Virus record (IMG/VR): IMGVR_UViG_3300020395_000108
Span: 1 to 23,454 of that record
Strand: one strand, 5' to 3'
Source of the DNA: a virus
Length of the DNA stretch: 23,454 nucleotides
A program made the translations under genes and the position numbers. Shown here piece by piece: positions 11,501 through 19,616 of this stretch. Positions within the stretch are counted from its first letter, which is position 1, and the number at the start of each line of letters is the position of its first letter. The notes under the pieces are model-generated. The model ran no database searches, was not told the DNA's origin, and saw only the letters and a list, made by a program, of their open reading frames with translations.

Positions 11501-14500
11501 TCTGCAAAGGTTATCTTATCATTAGTGACAGTATATGCTTTACCTGGTTCTTGTAATATACCATCTAATGTAACAACTAATGCTTGACTATTAAATGGTG
11601 TAACTGCATTATTGTTATTATCTACAAGAGTAAATTCTTTTTGACCTATACGATTTCCTTTATTTCCAAACGATCCATTAAATGATGCATTTAATTTTAT
11701 ATCATCCTTACCAAGGATCTCACTTGTATTAAGAGCATCAAGAGCAACTGATCCAACACCATTCTGAACATTCAAATTGTCCATCAAAATGATATTCTGT
11801 GTAATTTGCTTTCTTACACTTTCTACTGTTATCTTATTCTTATTTGGATCCCATGCTTGAATTACTGAAACTCTGCTAGTAGCAGGAGTATCACTCATTT
11901 TTGCTTCTACTTCACTCTCAATTAAAACTTCACCAAACAACTGAAATCCAGCTGGATGAGTTGTTTCTTTGATGAGTTGTCTCCAAGTATCTACTGAAGT
12001 CTTAGACTTAATTGTATATGAGAAATCTTGATAGTAGTAAGAATCATGGATTCTCTGATTTGCGTCACTAACTTTTCCAGCATCAGAACTATAGAATCCT
12101 ATATTATCAAAATTTGTTTGAATAATAGGAGAGAATTCAGTAAAACTAATATTTTTTAAATTAGCAGTTTGATGTCTAGCAAGACCAATAATATTTTGAT
12201 CTTTTCTAAAAATACCTGTAACTCTGTCAACTATAAGAATATTAGATCCTTCTGTCCATGAAGTAACTCTTGCTCTAGCAATTTCTACTGTGCCAGATTT
12301 TTGAATAATAGTTTCACCAACACTAAATGGTTTTTGATTGAAATTAGATAGTGTGAATACGTAGTTTGATCTAAATGTAGATTTTAAACTATCATCATTA
12401 TGATAAGATCCACCATTATTGATAATCTTAATATTGCTAGGAATTCCTATGTCATTACTTGATAAGTAACATTTAACAGTAGTATCAACATTACCAGAAG
12501 AATCAATAATACCAGTAACAATAGGAAGTTTTTTATAATTCAATCCTGTATTAGAAACTTTAATAGAATCAATCTCACCAACTGCAAATGAGGATTTGGT
12601 TGTATAACTCATAGATCCTGTACCATCATGAGTGGTAGGTGTCTCTGTAGAGTATAAAATTTTTGTTGGAGTTACATATAGAACAGTTTTGTCACCATTT
12701 AAATTATCATCAATAACATTTAAGTATGAACCTTCTGCATTTACAATATTGTTATTATCAAAATAATAATATTTGTTATATGGACTATCTACTTTATTGG
12801 TATATGCATTTGTAGAAATTCTAGAACCAAAACCAACTTTAATATTGGTTTCAAAAATAGTAGGAGAATCCTTTTCTATAGCAACAAGATTATGATTTAT
12901 ACTTGGTGATAGATCAAACTTCTTACCAATCATTGATGAATGAGAAGTATTAAAGATATACTTGTAATATCTCTTAATATCAATTATCTTATTTCTTTCA
13001 CCATCAATCTCAAAGCATGTAACAGGATCACTAACATTGCTTATATTGACAATTCTATTAATAGGAGTACTTTGATCTTTAAATACAGAACTTAATGTGA
13101 GATATGTTGGAGTAATACCATACCCATACTTAAATACCACCTTTTGTGTTACTGCGTCATATGATACAACATATGGTTGAGATGCATCAGCAGTTTCTTG
13201 ATTGATTTGATATCCACTATTAAGAGTAAATCCTGCATCCTGTAAAGTAATAGATGCTCCATCAAAATGATCCGATGGTTTAGTTCCTCTATCAACAGTA
13301 ATAGTATTACTATTAATACCTGTTATTGTTACAACCTCAGTACCAATAACAAGTTTATCATTAACACTAAAACCAAGAGAACTTGTAACTATAAGATCTG
13401 TTCTTTCTTTAGCAAAGCCTGCATGATCTACTTCTATTTTCAATGATGCTGTATTTGTATTAGTTTTTACTAAATCAGAATCACCTACAGTCAACACATC
13501 ATACTTTTCATACCCAGTTCCTCTATCAGTTAAGGTAATTTCATTAACTACACCAGAACTAGAAACTTTAATTGTTGCCTTTGCACCACTTCCTGTTCCA
13601 CCTGATAGTGCTATGTCAACATATTCATTTGGAGTATAATCTGCACCACCATTTAATATTGAAAATCTTCCAACTCCACTATCGCTGAGAACCGTTGCTA
13701 CAACAGGGATCTCAACGGTGACTTCTTGATATATAGTAGACTTTACTTCGTATGTTGTTGTAGTGGTAGAATCATTAGGATTTACATCTACCGTTATTTT
13801 TTCTCCTTCAGCAACACCGTGGTTTAATCCTGTTGTAAGTAGAGCAACATTATCTTGTACTGTTCTAATATCTAAATTTTCACTTAAGGAATTGATAGAA
13901 ATTATTTTAGAACCAGGTGTGTTTAATAAATCAGAACTGGAAATGAATAATGTTGATGAAATTACAAATCCTTCCTGTGTTACCTTTACTTTAACACTAT
14001 TTTGTGAAGATGTAGTTTCTAATACCTCACCTTTAGCAACAGGAAGTGCAATACCATCACCTAATGACAGAATAGCACCTTTTGTATATGATGAATTCTT
14101 GTCAAGGAGTAATGTTAATACCTTAGTATCAGATGTTAGTGTTCCAGAAGCACTCCATATGCCTGTTACAGAGCGAATAGGAAACTTAGTAGCAGAGAAT
14201 ACATTGCCAACTACAAGACCTGTTGCAGACCCTTGTGTAACTCTATCACCATCAAACAAATAAGCAGTATCACTCAAAGACAGATATAATACTTTATCAG
14301 TTTGAGACTCAATTGAGACTACTGACTTTCCTTTAACAGAATCAACTTCTGCATCTACACCAGTACCACCAGTACCACTCTCATCAATAACTAACTTAGA
14401 ACCAACTGAAAATTTATCAGAAGATGTTTCTATAACAGCAGATGCTATACTACCTCTAGTTACATCTTGTATTTGAAGTGATGTACCATCACCATTGTTC

Positions 14501-17082
14501 TCAATATCAGAAGTCCTTAATCTTCTCGCACTTTTTGGTAAATCATATTGATTTAATGCTGAATTGTAGTTGGAATCAACAGGTAGAGAATAATAAGATT
14601 TACCAACAACATAAGGATATACAGGGACATTCGTATCATCCACTGTAATAAAATATGCATAAGTGCCATTTGGATATTCAGGTGTGACACAATAACGACC
14701 ATTGTTCTTATCTAAAGAACCTCTTTCATGAACATACACCCAATCTTGAATGAATGTGCCAATTGGATAATCGGACTCAGCAGGACCACCATCTCTAATA
14801 GTTACTGGCATATAACTACTACTCATCCTAGAAATAGAACTAGATGGATCTAAAGGATCTGAATAAGCATAAGCACCATATATGGGGTTACCGTCATATG
14901 CAAACCCTAGAATAGAAGAATGTGATGCTCCTGTGTCATTTGTTCTTAATGTAGTAGGAGATGCAAGATATCCATATCCTTGTCCTATAGAAGTAACGTA
15001 GTTATAAAAGAATGTACCATTCTCAGAATCTACAGATGTCTTCTTAAATCTATCCTTTCTCCACTCTTTAATAGTAGCAGTCGCAATAGCACCAGATCCT
15101 ACAGGAATGATATCTATCAAAACATTACCTGAAGTATATCCCTTACCACCATTAACTTTAACCAAATTAGTCAACTCACCAGAAGTTGATACTTCTGTTG
15201 TATAAACAGCAAATTGTCCTCTACCTGCTAAATCAGAGATTCTAACTTCAGGTGGAGAAGAATAATACTCACCAGCATTATCAATAGAGATACTAGTAAT
15301 TTCACCATTTGTAACAATAGGAGTTACTTGTGCATTTCTACCAGACAATATTTCAATTGTAGGAACAGATGTATAATCACCTGTTGTAACAATTGATACA
15401 GACTCAACAACTTCACCAGCAAGTTTTGTTGTTGCTTGATTAGCAACTCCATCAACTAAAACAAAAGGTGGTTTCTTATAACCATTACCCCTCTTATCTA
15501 CATCAATTTTTTGAAGTGGTCCATTGAGTATTACATCATCATCTTTATAACTTAGGAATGGAATACCATTAATAGCAATACCAACATCTCTAGACCCAGT
15601 ATCATATACTTCACTAGTAGAGATTGGTTTCTTTCTAATAATCTTTAAATGCTTTTGATCTGCTGCATCAGAAGGTAGTGTTCCAATAACATGTGAAGGA
15701 AATCCAGATGATGCAATGTAATAGGAATCATCATCTTCATAGATTGCAGAAACATTAGAATTTAAATCAGTAATAGCAGGTGTAGTACCACCAATAGTCC
15801 ATCTAAGATTATTTTGTGAATCAAATATTTTTACATCATCAGTAACAAAACCAGACTCAGAAATATCAATGGTATCACCAGAATTTGAGTAAGGAACTTT
15901 ATTATCTACTTCTAAATTGTATACAACACCATAAACTAATAATTCTACTCCATTACCACTTACATCAGAACCAAATGTTACAATTTCTCCAATATCATGT
16001 GTATTATTATTTGTTCTAGATTCAACAATGAATTGGTTTACATTTTTATCACTAAATGTAAATACTTCATTATCAATAATAAATTTTCCTTTATTTTCCC
16101 ACCCCATTGTGGAGAAAACATTAACTCTATCGCCAGTACCAAGGTTTGCTTCTATAGATTTTGTTAACTTTGTTTTTGTAGATACAGAAAATACTCCATT
16201 AACACTAGATTCCGAAAGAATCAATTCATATAATTCGTCACCATCATATTGTCCAGCATATCTTACATTATCTACAATAGCAGAAGCATAATCACCTGTT
16301 GTCTGTGTAATCTTTCTACCAATTAAATCATTTACATCACCAGAAAGAATTTTTGCTTTAATTGAATAGTTATTAATCCAAGTAGAATCTGATGGTTTTA
16401 ATGTATGTTCTCTTGGGTATGAAATTGATGGTTCAGGATCATTATCAATAAGACACTTAAATAAAAACTTAACTGAATCAACAGTTCCTTTTGCTTTATA
16501 AAAAGACGTTATATTCTTAATAAGAGTTCTCTTATCAATATCTTTTTTTAAATACTGTTCTGGAAAATTACTAAGGTATTGCTTCTCAAAACTTTTAACT
16601 AAAGCATATAAGAATAGATTACTAATATTATGTACAGTAGACCCTAATATATGATTGTCTGCCTGTGTTGTTACAAAAGTACTCTTTTCATAAAGATCAC
16701 CAATCTTTGTATTACCACTTACACCACGACTTACTTCTAAAAACTCTGTGTCTGTCCTACTTTTATAGAAACAAATTTCATCATCAATTTTAATATAACC
16801 ACCACTCTCAGGAAATGAAGTAGCATCAACAACAGTAATACTTTTATCTACATCTTGTATATACGTTGTGGTTGTAGATGACTGCTTTAATATATTCTTC
16901 TCGTAAAAATCTATATCACGATACTGTTGGAGATTACTAATAATATCCAACGGTTGACCTTGAATTTCATTCTGCTCATAATACTTCTGTATAAACTTAG
17001 CAAAAAGTTCATACTCTTCGTTGATGAAATCTGGTATTTGTGACTCAATTAAAAATGAGACTTTATTGGCAGTTTTTGGCAC
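8512..17082 (-). CDS. Giant baseplate structural protein in the gp7 position, with YHYH domain and polyglycine linkers
   Basis: 2856 aa, starting with GTG in a TAGTG overlap with the gp6 stop. The N-terminus (IPDFINEEYELFAKFIQKYY, about residues 16-35) is the opening usual for the large protein after gp6 in marine T4-like phages; T4 gp7, at this locus, has 1032 aa. A YHYH-type domain lies near 715-825 (FAYDGNPIYGAYAY, then NNGRYCVTPEYPNGTYAYF). GSGY-type beta modules occur near 555-660, about 1170-1220 and 2440-2520. 'LDGVLQ...Y' modules start near 1838, 2080 and 2172, and KCFRDIGFIVDALAHDIRFG lies near 1930. A beta module with an E(I/V)xxY...SRG core recurs near residues 84-127, 1230-1271 and 2804-2850. 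Two pure glycine tracts lie at 2538-2554 and 2662-2673. I infer a wedge scaffold with exposed, possibly ligand-binding domains. Assignment as the gp7 equivalent rests on position, not on visible sequence identity. Confidence 0.88.
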   Translation of the reverse strand: MPKTANKVSFLIESQIPDFINEEYELFAKFIQKYYEQNEIQGQPLDIISNLQQYRDIDFYEKNILKQSSTTTTYIQDVDKSITVVDATSFPESGGYIKIDDEICFYKSRTDTEFLEVSRGVSGNTKIGDLYEKSTFVTTQADNHILGSTVHNISNLFLYALVKSFEKQYLSNFPEQYLKKDIDKRTLIKNITSFYKAKGTVDSVKFLFKCLIDNDPEPSISYPREHTLKPSDSTWINNYSIKAKILSGDVNDLIGRKITQTTGDYASAIVDNVRYAGQYDGDELYELILSESSVNGVFSVSTKTKLTKSIEANLGTGDRVNVFSTMGWENKGKFIIDNEVFTFSDKNVNQFIVESRTNNNTHDIGEIVTFGSDVSGNGVELLVYGVVYNLEVDNKVPYSNSGDTIDISESGFVTDDVKIFDSQNNLRWTIGGTTPAITDLNSNVSAIYEDDDSYYIASSGFPSHVIGTLPSDAADQKHLKIIRKKPISTSEVYDTGSRDVGIAINGIPFLSYKDDDVILNGPLQKIDVDKRGNGYKKPPFVLVDGVANQATTKLAGEVVESVSIVTTGDYTSVPTIEILSGRNAQVTPIVTNGEITSISIDNAGEYYSSPPEVRISDLAGRGQFAVYTTEVSTSGELTNLVKVNGGKGYTSGNVLIDIIPVGSGAIATATIKEWRKDRFKKTSVDSENGTFFYNYVTSIGQGYGYLASPTTLRTNDTGASHSSILGFAYDGNPIYGAYAYSDPLDPSSSISRMSSSYMPVTIRDGGPAESDYPIGTFIQDWVYVHERGSLDKNNGRYCVTPEYPNGTYAYFITVDDTNVPVYPYVVGKSYYSLPVDSNYNSALNQYDLPKSARRLRTSDIENNGDGTSLQIQDVTRGSIASAVIETSSDKFSVGSKLVIDESGTGGTGVDAEVDSVKGKSVVSIESQTDKVLYLSLSDTAYLFDGDRVTQGSATGLVVGNVFSATKFPIRSVTGIWSASGTLTSDTKVLTLLLDKNSSYTKGAILSLGDGIALPVAKGEVLETTSSQNSVKVKVTQEGFVISSTLFISSSDLLNTPGSKIISINSLSENLDIRTVQDNVALLTTGLNHGVAEGEKITVDVNPNDSTTTTTYEVKSTIYQEVTVEIPVVATVLSDSGVGRFSILNGGADYTPNEYVDIALSGGTGSGAKATIKVSSSGVVNEITLTDRGTGYEKYDVLTVGDSDLVKTNTNTASLKIEVDHAGFAKERTDLIVTSSLGFSVNDKLVIGTEVVTITGINSNTITVDRGTKPSDHFDGASITLQDAGFTLNSGYQINQETADASQPYVVSYDAVTQKVVFKYGYGITPTYLTLSSVFKDQSTPINRIVNISNVSDPVTCFEIDGERNKIIDIKRYYKYIFNTSHSSMIGKKFDLSPSINHNLVAIEKDSPTIFETNIKVGFGSRISTNAYTNKVDSPYNKYYYFDNNNIVNAEGSYLNVIDDNLNGDKTVLYVTPTKILYSTETPTTHDGTGSMSYTTKSSFAVGEIDSIKVSNTGLNYKKLPIVTGIIDSSGNVDTTVKCYLSSNDIGIPSNIKIINNGGSYHNDDSLKSTFRSNYVFTLSNFNQKPFSVGETIIQKSGTVEIARARVTSWTEGSNILIVDRVTGIFRKDQNIIGLARHQTANLKNISFTEFSPIIQTNFDNIGFYSSDAGKVSDANQRIHDSYYYQDFSYTIKSKTSVDTWRQLIKETTHPAGFQLFGEVLIESEVEAKMSDTPATSRVSVIQAWDPNKNKITVESVRKQITQNIILMDNLNVQNGVGSVALDALNTSEILGKDDIKLNASFNGSFGNKGNRIGQKEFTLVDNNNNAVTPFNSQALVVTLDGILQEPGKAYTVTNDKITFAEAPLEGVSFYAKKFQFKSNNLSTKYLKKIRNIFQRNGRWLDASNQIERNKEFIQDSTLTHIKTVHPTLAWNSLSTKCFRDIGFIVDALAHDIRFGGNEKTKVSLEKYFNNGLLDYIDGELEPTIEAFQYAVGLAKEAINNELTGGFIDNDILTDSGPVKCADVLSALDTLSEVIRVILTTGPGSVEVGYPDYFNGENTIFDLYYEDGKPVDTETNEDLWIALSGVLQVGDAYSIDRSSIPNKIVFSKPPIWGQSKNTKTVYEGLAVERFFGQGIGSYNKFSISINSAGTGPFLIVDNNNDIKSIDNSTFVFVFLDGVLQIENKSYVISGPSIRFMRPISPKNNVHIISLYGRESETTLTLFDYERNQYYNELKLTCDAGSPNDFINWISWYNLSHNDHQVAYQKVGGVKKYIGNVKLYTTTSNTLIVTIAGSNQTLDASNIFFAGKPDFSDEYELTGTTDTLVPVKDGFNENQMQRNSARWLYGTPRADEAYFERNRNGANLIDGDLIKVDGEQEWRTVNKLPRYVTPKNYNVDGDVSNSFHGPVLVTKYSGDTYGTGLSVECTVTDGKVTAITWNKDSGVVGGYYSTPVLQFLPVNKQGGGAKAEVIVQKGTVVDIVITDAGSGYTTAPRVVVTRQFKVIKKNGRKIDSLIELGFENDILVDNLSIISIVTPIRGIGGGGGGGGGGGGGGGGGNPTLPDDPFDNSHKLYPWADSTWTGSMIQITNTFDLTFTFPAPVALPQEIVRYWPTVVDSVTVPPCGDLTSQGTSILELGAYEAAVGFHSWIDVNGNRLPGPKFPGNGGGGGGGGGGGGEGGESSTTYQLGFVDHRFYNPAYNSAPPPLHNTTMRPAFFQWEGAKFMDTGDILSQAGHSVSEYTIEEFDRYGFQLLEFSDYAGSGWSSSQYSMNVAYPTINNYLSQLDTTDLPDANGAGYVATGAVVYANTTKFPATGKILIGRETISYTSKLSDRFIGCSRGVDGSPIESHTVGAFLRNAN
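9064..9099 (-). repeat. Polyglycine tract 2 (12 Gly) in the giant baseplate protein
   Basis: Twelve consecutive glycine codons (residues 2662-2673), followed by E-G-G-E. All four GGN codons appear mixed, so the protein tract is held by selection for glycine rather than by a pure DNA microsatellite. It separates a short aromatic-rich domain from the C-terminal modules. Confidence 0.9.
9421..9471 (-). repeat. Polyglycine tract 1 (17 Gly) in the giant baseplate protein
   Basis: Seventeen consecutive glycine codons (residues 2538-2554) made of GGA, GGT and GGC in irregular order. With the second tract about 107 residues downstream it brackets a compact segment, as a flexible linker or a glycine-rich surface loop would. 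Confidence 0.9.
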
Positions 17083-18887
17083 TACTCTTTATACGCAACG
17101 AATTTACTATTTGATACATCTACATCTAGATACATCTCACGTTTTACTTCAATATCTTTATTAGCAGGTTTGACACGTAATTCAATACGGTTGTCAGAGA
17201 AACTACCTTTCAAGATAGTAAAGTCATAAATTTGAATTTCACCCTTATCATAATTAACATCACCCACTGAATCATTCAATAAGATTTTATCACCAGTGAT
17301 AGAGTCTAGTCTATATAGCACCAATTTACCATTTCTATCCTCTAGATACGAGGTGTAATTTGGATGTTCAAATACTGTGATACCAGTAGATGAAACTACT
17401 GGATCATCACAATCTTTAAGAAATGCATTCTTATAACAAATTTCATAATAAGTGGAGGTATTGATTTGAGCAATAAAATCCTTCCTCATAGTAATAGAAG
17501 TATCATTTGAATTAATAGCACGATCCGCACCATCTATAACACCAACAAACTTACTATATCTAAACTTACCATTAAACTTCTCTGTTCCTGATGATTTCAA
17601 ATACTCAACTATAGTAGTTGAAACCTTAGAAGCGATATCAGTAGTAAGTAATTTAGTTTTTGTACTATCAAAGTAAATATTACTATCTATTTCAACATAA
17701 AGAATAGAAGGATCAATAAACTCTGGTCTAATAGAAGCAACTGTATACTTCTTAAGTTCAGTCGTCAACTGATTTTTTGTGTATGATGATAGTGATGCTG
17801 CTTCAGTTGGTTTAATAGAAAGAAATACCTTACCATATGCAGGAGGTTCTTGCTCTTCACCACCAAATACTATAATATCACTAATTGCAGGATATATCTT
17901 ACGAACAATAGCAGAGTAATCATTGGAAGTAACTGCTCTATTCTGTGATCCAAAGTACTTAGGAGCATTAAACTTAATATTGGAAATAGATTCAATCTCT
18001 GCTCCTCCGCTTGCTACGGAAGAAGTTGTTAATGTATTTACGGAAAACGGAGTATTTAATGTATTGCCATCACCATCAGTAACAGTTCCATTAAACACAA
18101 AGGACTTAGCACCATTAGTAACAGGACCACTAGTGACAACGTATGAAATTTCAACAATATTATTGTTGCTTAACTTCTCTCCTAATACACCATCACCAAA
18201 GAATACTTCATATTTCTCATCCTCTACTTCACTAAGGAAGTATACTCTATCACTAGAACCAACAGACAGAATATTATCTGCTTTCTCATAAGTATATGAT
18301 ACTGTTGAATTTCCTGATTCAAATACTTTTACCTTAAGTGTGCTAACATCTGCTTTTGAATTATCAATAATAAATCTTTGATTCTTCAGTGAAGTATCTA
18401 CCCTAGTTTTATTAGTAATTAAAGAACCCTCATATACAGGTAAATCAGTAAATGTAGCGGTGTCATTAACAACTTCCGTCTTATAATCTTCCGAAAGAAC
18501 AAACTCATATAAAGAGTCATCATAATTTGTTATGAATCCTGTACCAGCTTCTAATATAACTGAACTTGGTGTTGAATTGCCAGTAAACAACAATTGCATA
18601 TCAATTGCTGCCTTTGGTGACGTGACTGACTTTGGTGAGTAACCTATCTGCTTTGCCAGAGCAACCACGTTGTCTCTCAAGGTGGATGAATCTAAGAACA
18701 GTTCATTGACTACCATGTTAGCGTTAAACGCTGTGTAGTACGTATTATATGCTAATACATCAATCAATTGACTGATAACCGATCCTTCAAAATCATAATC
18801 AGTAAAATCTGTCTCTGCCCTCATATACTCTTTGATGGCAGTCTTTATATCAGCAAAGTCTAAATTGTTTACTTGGGTATAGGGCAT
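17082..18887 (-). CDS. 6: Baseplate wedge subunit gp6
   Basis: 601 aa (T4 gp6 has 660). The N-terminus YTQVNNLDFADIKTAIKEYM, then FTDYDFEGSVISQLIDVLAYN with TYYTAFNANMVVNELFLDS, is the characteristic gp6/baseplate-J opening in marine T4-like phages. Further on come KVFLSIKP with the KNQLTTELKKYTVASIRPEF helix, and VEIDSNIYFD, the usual C-terminal half of gp6. In T4 gp6 forms the inner ring of the baseplate through dimers that join the wedges, binding gp25, gp53 and gp7. The ATG overlaps the gp25 stop (TAATG) and the stop overlaps the next GTG (TAGTG), so the three wedge genes are translationally coupled. Confidence 0.95.
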   Translation of the reverse strand: MPYTQVNNLDFADIKTAIKEYMRAETDFTDYDFEGSVISQLIDVLAYNTYYTAFNANMVVNELFLDSSTLRDNVVALAKQIGYSPKSVTSPKAAIDMQLLFTGNSTPSSVILEAGTGFITNYDDSLYEFVLSEDYKTEVVNDTATFTDLPVYEGSLITNKTRVDTSLKNQRFIIDNSKADVSTLKVKVFESGNSTVSYTYEKADNILSVGSSDRVYFLSEVEDEKYEVFFGDGVLGEKLSNNNIVEISYVVTSGPVTNGAKSFVFNGTVTDGDGNTLNTPFSVNTLTTSSVASGGAEIESISNIKFNAPKYFGSQNRAVTSNDYSAIVRKIYPAISDIIVFGGEEQEPPAYGKVFLSIKPTEAASLSSYTKNQLTTELKKYTVASIRPEFIDPSILYVEIDSNIYFDSTKTKLLTTDIASKVSTTIVEYLKSSGTEKFNGKFRYSKFVGVIDGADRAINSNDTSITMRKDFIAQINTSTYYEICYKNAFLKDCDDPVVSSTGITVFEHPNYTSYLEDRNGKLVLYRLDSITGDKILLNDSVGDVNYDKGEIQIYDFTILKGSFSDNRIELRVKPANKDIEVKREMYLDVDVSNSKFVAYKE

Positions 18888-19279
18888 TATCTCGTTCTAG
18901 ATAGGAAGAATTCTACATTTGTAGGTGGTGTATCAACACCATTAATTTTATATGTCATATCAACATTAAAACCATTATCTCCGTAATTGAGAAAAATGTT
19001 AATATTCAATACATTAATTCTTGGTTCAAACGTAGACAATGAATATAATATGGAACTCTTTATACTAGCAGCAGTAGCATAGTCTAAAGGTTCAAATAAT
19101 TGACTTCTTATATCAGAACCGTACTCTGGTTGAAATAGTCGTTCTCCTTTATTAGTCAGTAACAAATTTACAATTGCTTGCTTAATAGCAGAAGCATCCT
19201 TACTGACAACTAGGTCACCAGTAACAGGATGCTTCTTAAAATTGATATTAATGTCCCGAAAGGACAATTTAGTCGCCAT
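18887..19279 (-). CDS. 25: Baseplate wedge subunit gp25 (gp25/GPW lysozyme-like fold)
   Basis: 130 aa, the usual length of the family (T4 gp25 has 132). Family landmarks are SFRDININFKKHPVTGDLVV at the start, the helix AIKQAIVNLLLTNKGERLF, then QPEYGSDIRSQLFEPLD and the FEPRI motif near residue 88. The protein is part of the inner baseplate wedge next to gp6 and sheath attachment, and is related to the GPW/TssE proteins of other contractile machines. No strong Shine-Dalgarno is visible. Instead a perfect 7-bp inverted repeat ends one base before the ATG. Confidence 0.96.
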   Translation of the reverse strand: MATKLSFRDININFKKHPVTGDLVVSKDASAIKQAIVNLLLTNKGERLFQPEYGSDIRSQLFEPLDYATAASIKSSILYSLSTFEPRINVLNINIFLNYGDNGFNVDMTYKINGVDTPPTNVEFFLSRTR

Positions 19280-19304
19280 TACTGACAGATATATTGAGTC
19301 AGTA
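19280..19304 (-). promoter_or_regulatory. Inverted repeat abutting the gp25 start codon
   Basis: On the minus strand TACTGAC and GTCAGTA form a perfect 7-bp inverted repeat with an 11-nt loop, ending directly before the ATG at 19279. In mRNA it would fold over the place where the ribosome binds. It may be a translational control element or a repressor site; this is inferred from position only. Confidence 0.5.
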
Positions 19305-19305
19305 G

Positions 19306-19313
19306 TTATTTAG
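19306..19313 (-). promoter_or_regulatory. Weak late-promoter-like box upstream of gp25
   Basis: The minus strand reads GCTAAATA, 6 of 8 matches to TATAAATA, in the 40-nt gap between the SET gene and gp25 and about 27 nt before the gp25 start. Position suits a late promoter for the wedge operon, but two mismatches make it uncertain. Confidence 0.35.
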
Positions 19314-19319
19314 CGAGTT

Positions 19320-19616
19320 TTATGTAACTTTGTAAAATGTATACTTCAAAAACAACTCTTCTCCCTTCTTAATAGGTCTAATTGTTGTCATATGATAGAT
19401 TTTACCCCACCCTTGATCTTCATACCCCTTCACGCAATTAGGATCATCACTATGATTCACAAAACCACCTAGAGGAGTTCTCATAATCTTATCATCCACT
19501 ACTATATGGGATATACCAAGATAAATGGTATCTGGTATATCCTCTGTAGCAAAGATGCCCTGTCCTGCGACAGAACTATGCTTAACTTGTAAACAACTGG
19601 GTAGTGCTTGGTACAT
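19320..19616 (-). CDS. Small SET-domain protein (putative protein-lysine methyltransferase)
   Basis: 98 aa made almost wholly of a minimal SET fold. SET landmarks appear in the right order: GQGIFATEDI (residues 18-27), NHSDDPNC (54-61, matching the NHS.xPNC cofactor-binding pseudoknot strand), and RPIKKGEELFLKYTFY (80-95), which holds the GEEL strand and the terminal tyrosines. SET enzymes move a methyl group from S-adenosylmethionine to lysine side chains of proteins. The protein is shorter than most SET domains (about 120-130 aa); the insert between the first and second motif is minimal. The ATG overlaps the oxygenase stop (TAATG), so the two are probably made together. The substrate is unknown; a virion or host protein is inferred from location. 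Confidence 0.85.
   Translation of the reverse strand: MYQALPSCLQVKHSSVAGQGIFATEDIPDTIYLGISHIVVDDKIMRTPLGGFVNHSDDPNCVKGYEDQGWGKIYHMTTIRPIKKGEELFLKYTFYKVT

Noticed and set aside
13763-14263. Plus-strand ORF of 166 aa
   Set aside because: It is antisense to the giant gene, which stays open for 2856 codons with recognisable modules on both sides. Composition follows the opposite strand.
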